A program made the position numbers and the translations under genes. Shown one piece after another: positions 13,218 through 16,514 of a stretch of DNA of 16,514 nucleotides (positions are counted from its first letter, which is position 1; each line of letters begins with the position of its first letter). The DNA lies in the NCBI GenBank assembly GCA_045600005.1, contig JAZRXB010000163.1, positions 1-16,514 on the forward strand, in the 5' to 3' direction. The DNA is from Flemingiibacterium sp045600005. Lineage in GTDB: Bacteria > Bacillota > Clostridia > Oscillospirales > CAG-272. The notes under the pieces are model-generated. The model had not been told where the DNA came from, made no database searches, and was given only the letters and a program-made list of their open reading frames with translations.

Positions 13218-15413
13218 ATGGAAATCAGCATGACAAGTATCGAAATGTTTGGCGGAGCGAAATGGCTCAGCGCGGGTCCTTCGTGCGGACAGCCGCTGTT
13301 CCGGGGCGAATTTGCGGTCGACAGACCGCTTGCAAAAGCCGAGATCACGATCTGCGGACTCGGGCTTTATAAGCTGCACTTCAACGGCAGACTCGCGGAC
13401 GACGACCTGTTCGGAACGCTCGCGTCGGATTTCCACGCCTACGATAATCAGCCCTGCTGCAAGCTGTTCGGCGAGGTGACCGCGCACCGTGTCTGGTGCC
13501 GTCAGATCGACGTCACCGAGCGGCTGAACGAAGGAAGAAACTGCATCGGCGTCGAGCTTGCGCCCGGCTGGTACGGCAACAGCGGCGTATACGGCTTCAT
13601 CAGCGATTACGGCGTTCCGAAGCTCTGCTTCCGGCTCGTCCTGACCTTTGCCGACGGCACGGAAAACGAGATCCTGTCCGATGATTTCATGAAATGGCAC
13701 GAGAGCCGCATCACCGCGTGGAGCTTCTACTACGGCGAAACGCAGGATTTTGACGCCGTTCGGGTCGACGGCTGGGACGAGGTCGGCTATCCGGATTTTG
13801 ACTGGAAAAAGCCGGAGACCGTTCCCGCGCCCGACACGGATTATTATGTGCAGGACTGCCCGCCCGACCGCGTGATCCGTTATATCGCGCCGAAGCTCAT
13901 CGGCGAGACCGACGACAGTCTGATCTACGACATGGGCGAGAACATCACCGGCACGCCGGTGATCATGCAGAACGGCGAGGGCGTTGAGGATATCAGGCTT
14001 CGCGTGTCCGAGCGCCTGAACCGCGACGGCACCATCGAGGACTATACGAATCACCGCCAGAACAGCCGCTTCATCACCGACGGAAAGAAGCGGGAATACC
14101 GTCTGCGCTTCTGCTGGTACGGCTTCCGGTACGCGAGCGTGACGAAGAACGCGCGGATCGTCTCCTGCGCCGTGACGCACGCAGATATCGCGGTGAACTC
14201 CTCCTTCAAATCGGACAGCGCGCTGCTCAACTGGATCTACGAAGCATATCTGCGCACGCAGCTCGACAATCTGCACTGCGGCATTCCGTCCGACTGCCCG
14301 CATATCGAAAAGCGCGGCTATACCGGCGACGGCGAGCTGGTCTGCGAGAGCGCCATGACGATGCTTGACGCGAAAAAGCTCTACCGCAAGTGGCTATACG
14401 ATATTTCCGACTGTCAGGACCGGGTGAGCGGTCACGTGCAGTACACCGCGCCCTATATCCATTCGGGCGGAGGTCCCGGCGGATGGGGATGCGCGATCGC
14501 CGAGGTTCCCTACGTTTATTATATGACCTACGGCGACGAAAGCGTGCTGGCGGAATTCCTTCCGAAGGTGTACCGCTACTTCGACTATCTCGAAGCGCAC
14601 AGCGAGGACGATCTCGTCGTCAGCGATCAGAAGGGCGACTGGTGTCTGGGCGACTGGTGTACGCCGGACGAGATCGTGATCCCTGAACCCTTCGTCAACA
14701 CCTATTTCTATGTGAAGACCATCGGCAGACTGATCGAATTCTGCCGCGTCACCGGCGAGAACGGGCGCATCCCCGCGCTCGAGGAGCTGGCGAAGGTCAA
14801 GAAGAACGCCATCGTAAAGAAATATTTCGACGGGACGACCGGCGATTTCTGCAAAAACGTGCAGGGTGCGAACGCCTTTGCCGTCGATATCGGTCTGGGC
14901 GACGAGCGGACGCTCGCCAACATGGTGGCGCATTACCGGAAGGAATGCTGGTACGACACCGGCATTTTCGGCACGGATATCGTGACCCGCGTGCTGTTTG
15001 AGCGCGGATACGATCAGCTGGCATACGACCTTCTGACCTCGAAGGGGAAGTACGGCTTCCATGAGTGGATGAGCAGCGGCTGCACCACCTTCCCGGAATA
15101 CTGGACCTACAAGCGTTCTCAGAACCACCCGATGTTCGGCGCGGTCGTGCGGTATCTGTTCCGGTATCTGCTCGGCATCCGTCAGGAGAACGCAGGTTAC
15201 GATAAGATCGTCATCGACCCGCGCTTCGTGGACGGTCTGAATCAGGCGGGCGGTTTCATCACGACGCGGCACGGACAGGTCGGCGTGTCCTACACGAAGA
15301 CCGAAGCGGGCATTTCGCTCGAAGTCGAGATCCCGGAGGGCTGCGAAGCGGTTCTGCGCACCGGCGGGACCGAAAGACCGCTGAGCGCCGGAAAATCGCG
15401 CTTCATCCTCTGA
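13218..15413 (+). CDS. Alpha-L-rhamnosidase, GH78 type (cytoplasmic)
   Basis: The product is 731 aa with no signal peptide, so it should cleave terminal L-rhamnose from imported oligosaccharides. The N-terminal ~320 residues are beta-sandwich domains (GLGLYKLHFNGR, LAPGWYG, YGFRYASV). The (alpha/alpha)6 domain follows. DCPHIEKRGYTGDG (359-372) matches the GH78 motif DCPQRxERxGWTGD but is one residue shorter, with Glu364 the likely acid. GDWC...TP (474-483) and GCTTFPEYW (621-629, Glu627 the likely base), then NHPMFGAV, are the other landmarks. Length is at the short end for the family. The start is uncertain: the ATG at 13218 directly follows a hairpin that separates it from AAAGGA, and an in-frame ATG at 13230 is an alternative. 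It is co-directional with araB and the BNR gene, suggesting rhamnogalacturonan-type substrates. Confidence 0.87.
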   Translation: MEISMTSIEMFGGAKWLSAGPSCGQPLFRGEFAVDRPLAKAEITICGLGLYKLHFNGRLADDDLFGTLASDFHAYDNQPCCKLFGEVTAHRVWCRQIDVTERLNEGRNCIGVELAPGWYGNSGVYGFISDYGVPKLCFRLVLTFADGTENEILSDDFMKWHESRITAWSFYYGETQDFDAVRVDGWDEVGYPDFDWKKPETVPAPDTDYYVQDCPPDRVIRYIAPKLIGETDDSLIYDMGENITGTPVIMQNGEGVEDIRLRVSERLNRDGTIEDYTNHRQNSRFITDGKKREYRLRFCWYGFRYASVTKNARIVSCAVTHADIAVNSSFKSDSALLNWIYEAYLRTQLDNLHCGIPSDCPHIEKRGYTGDGELVCESAMTMLDAKKLYRKWLYDISDCQDRVSGHVQYTAPYIHSGGGPGGWGCAIAEVPYVYYMTYGDESVLAEFLPKVYRYFDYLEAHSEDDLVVSDQKGDWCLGDWCTPDEIVIPEPFVNTYFYVKTIGRLIEFCRVTGENGRIPALEELAKVKKNAIVKKYFDGTTGDFCKNVQGANAFAVDIGLGDERTLANMVAHYRKECWYDTGIFGTDIVTRVLFERGYDQLAYDLLTSKGKYGFHEWMSSGCTTFPEYWTYKRSQNHPMFGAVVRYLFRYLLGIRQENAGYDKIVIDPRFVDGLNQAGGFITTRHGQVGVSYTKTEAGISLEVEIPEGCEAVLRTGGTERPLSAGKSRFIL

Positions 15414-15440
15414 AAATGTGACAGGAAAAGGAATCAGATC

Positions 15441-16514
15441 ATGCTTTATCAATCCGAAATCACCCGTCTCATGACTTATGACACCGCGGTCCTCGGCGGA
15501 GGCGTGGCGGGCGTCTCGGCGGCGGTCGCCGCGGCGCGCGGCGGAAGGAAGACCGTTCTCATCGAAAAGGAAGGCTGTCTTGGCGGTCAGGCGGGCTGGG
15601 GCATCGTCACGCCGCTGTCCTCCACTGCGTCCCGCAGCGGAAAGAGCTTCGGCGGTCTGGTGAGCGAGATCCTCACGCGCACCCGCGAGCTGACAGCGAG
15701 GGTCGGACGGAGCGGCAGCGCGTCCTGCGATATCGCCGCGCCGCATCTTCTCAAGGGGGTTCTGCTCGACCTCTGCCTTGAAGCGGGCGTCGACGTGCGG
15801 TTCCATACGGCGCTGATCGACGCGCAGACGGAAAACGGGAAGATCGCCCGCCTGATCGTAAGCGACAAGTCGGGGCTCTGTGTGCTGGAAGCGAAAAACT
15901 ACGTTGACGCGACCGGCGACGGCGACCTCATCGCGCTGTCCGGCGACCGTTTTTCGCTGGGCAGCGAGCCGGACGTGTTCGACTCGCTCGTGAAGACCGG
16001 GCTGGATACGCCGCACTTCACCGGCGGTCAGAAGTATCGGAAGTACAGCGAAAACGGGCTGATGCAGCCTGCGTCGATCTTCTTCACGATGGGCGGCGTG
16101 GACTACGCGAAGGCGAGCGCCTACAACAACAAGCCGCTGACCTACGAGACCTTCGGTCTGACGAAGGAGCAGTACGCGGCTCTTCCCTACGCGGGCGAAT
16201 GCGGCTTTGAGATCGGCGAGGACGACAGGCTGCCGCTTCCGCAGGGTCGCGTGCTGGTGTCGCGCGGCGCGAGACTCGACATGGCGGTCGTCAATATGTC
16301 GCGCGTGACCGGCGTCAACGCGGCGGACGCGGACAGTCTGAACCGCGGCGAGATCCTGGCGCAGCGGCAGGTCATGCACCTTGTCGACTTCTTAAAGCGC
16401 TTTGTGCCGGGCTTCGAGAACAGCTATTTTATCGAATCCGCCTGTTCGCTCGGCATCCGCGAGTCCCGCCGTCTGGTCGGACGCTGCGTGCTGACCGGCG
16501 GGGACGTCATCACC
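15441..16514 (+). CDS. FAD-dependent oxidoreductase (C-terminus beyond window)
   Basis: The frame is open for 358 codons to the window end. The N-terminus has the FAD dinucleotide fold GGGVAGVSAA (19-28), with Glu42 ending the second strand for ribose binding, then GCLGGQAGWG. Later come VDATGDGDL, and near the edge SACSLGIRESRRLVG with LTGGDV. These match the FAD_oxidored (PF12831-like) family common in carbohydrate loci of Clostridia. Substrates of most members are unknown; sugar or glycoside oxidation is a guess from context. AAAAGGAA lies about 9 nt before the ATG at 15441, and the gene starts 27 nt after the rhamnosidase stop, so it belongs to the same transcript. A second ATG at 15471 has no ribosome binding site. 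Confidence 0.88.
   Translation, partial: MLYQSEITRLMTYDTAVLGGGVAGVSAAVAAARGGRKTVLIEKEGCLGGQAGWGIVTPLSSTASRSGKSFGGLVSEILTRTRELTARVGRSGSASCDIAAPHLLKGVLLDLCLEAGVDVRFHTALIDAQTENGKIARLIVSDKSGLCVLEAKNYVDATGDGDLIALSGDRFSLGSEPDVFDSLVKTGLDTPHFTGGQKYRKYSENGLMQPASIFFTMGGVDYAKASAYNNKPLTYETFGLTKEQYAALPYAGECGFEIGEDDRLPLPQGRVLVSRGARLDMAVVNMSRVTGVNAADADSLNRGEILAQRQVMHLVDFLKRFVPGFENSYFIESACSLGIRESRRLVGRCVLTGGDVIT

Noticed and set aside
13048..13233. A 61-codon frame from TTG at 13048 with a hydrophobic stretch and AAAGGAG upstream
   Set aside because: It is built almost entirely from the arms of the intergenic hairpins and overlaps the stop codon of the BNR gene. The Shine-Dalgarno-like sequence is more likely a remnant serving the next gene.
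14394..16379. Minus-strand open frame (661 codons) opposite the GH78 and FAD genes
   Set aside because: Same reason: the Arg/Asp/Ala-rich translation is a mirror of the real genes.

Overview
The window reads as part of an anaerobic, carbohydrate-fermenting Gram-positive chromosome, most likely a gut-type Clostridia lineage. The reasons are strong AGGAGG-type ribosome binding sites, near-consensus sigma-A promoters with 17-bp spacers, a lipobox-type solute-binding lipoprotein, an O2-sensitive glycyl radical enzyme with its activase, a short Firmicutes-type peptide deformylase, and GC-rich coding DNA. The taxonomic placement is inference.

Left part (minus strand, 1-7640): two transcription units. 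The downstream one starts at a consensus promoter (2060-2032) with a palindrome just after its start site. It carries a CapA-type metallophosphatase-like gene (1879-713) coupled by a TAATG overlap to a GH28-like beta-helix protein that runs off the window (713-1). The upstream one starts at a promoter at 7640-7612 and reads: glycyl radical enzyme (GRE, 7577-5439), GRE-activating radical SAM protein (5442-4549, ATGA overlap), solute-binding lipoprotein (4518-3061), SDR dehydrogenase (3028-2243). It ends at a strong intrinsic terminator (2178-2120). A divergent AraC-family regulator (7755-8534) with its own promoter and terminator faces it. This is a self-contained regulated pathway cassette: capture, radical chemistry, then NAD(P)-dependent redox. 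The GRE has a Cys-x-Glu active site like dehydratases/lyases and I cannot assign it to a characterised class. It is the best candidate here for an undescribed system.

Middle (8698-10010): a probable two-gene unit, a small peptide deformylase and a PHP-family phosphoesterase.

Right part (plus strand, 10011-16514): L-ribulokinase (araB), a four-Asp-box BNR/sialidase-fold protein, a cytoplasmic GH78-type alpha-L-rhamnosidase and a truncated FAD-dependent oxidoreductase. With the GH28-like gene this suggests intracellular breakdown of arabinose- and rhamnose-containing plant (rhamnogalacturonan-like) oligosaccharides. Two intergenic gaps in this part (10072-10192 and 13044-13217) are packed with perfect hairpins in a multi-branch arrangement. 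Several hairpins share an AAAAC/GTTTT core, and one sits between the Shine-Dalgarno sequence and the start of the rhamnosidase gene.

I saw no tRNA, rRNA, CRISPR array, transposase or phage gene.
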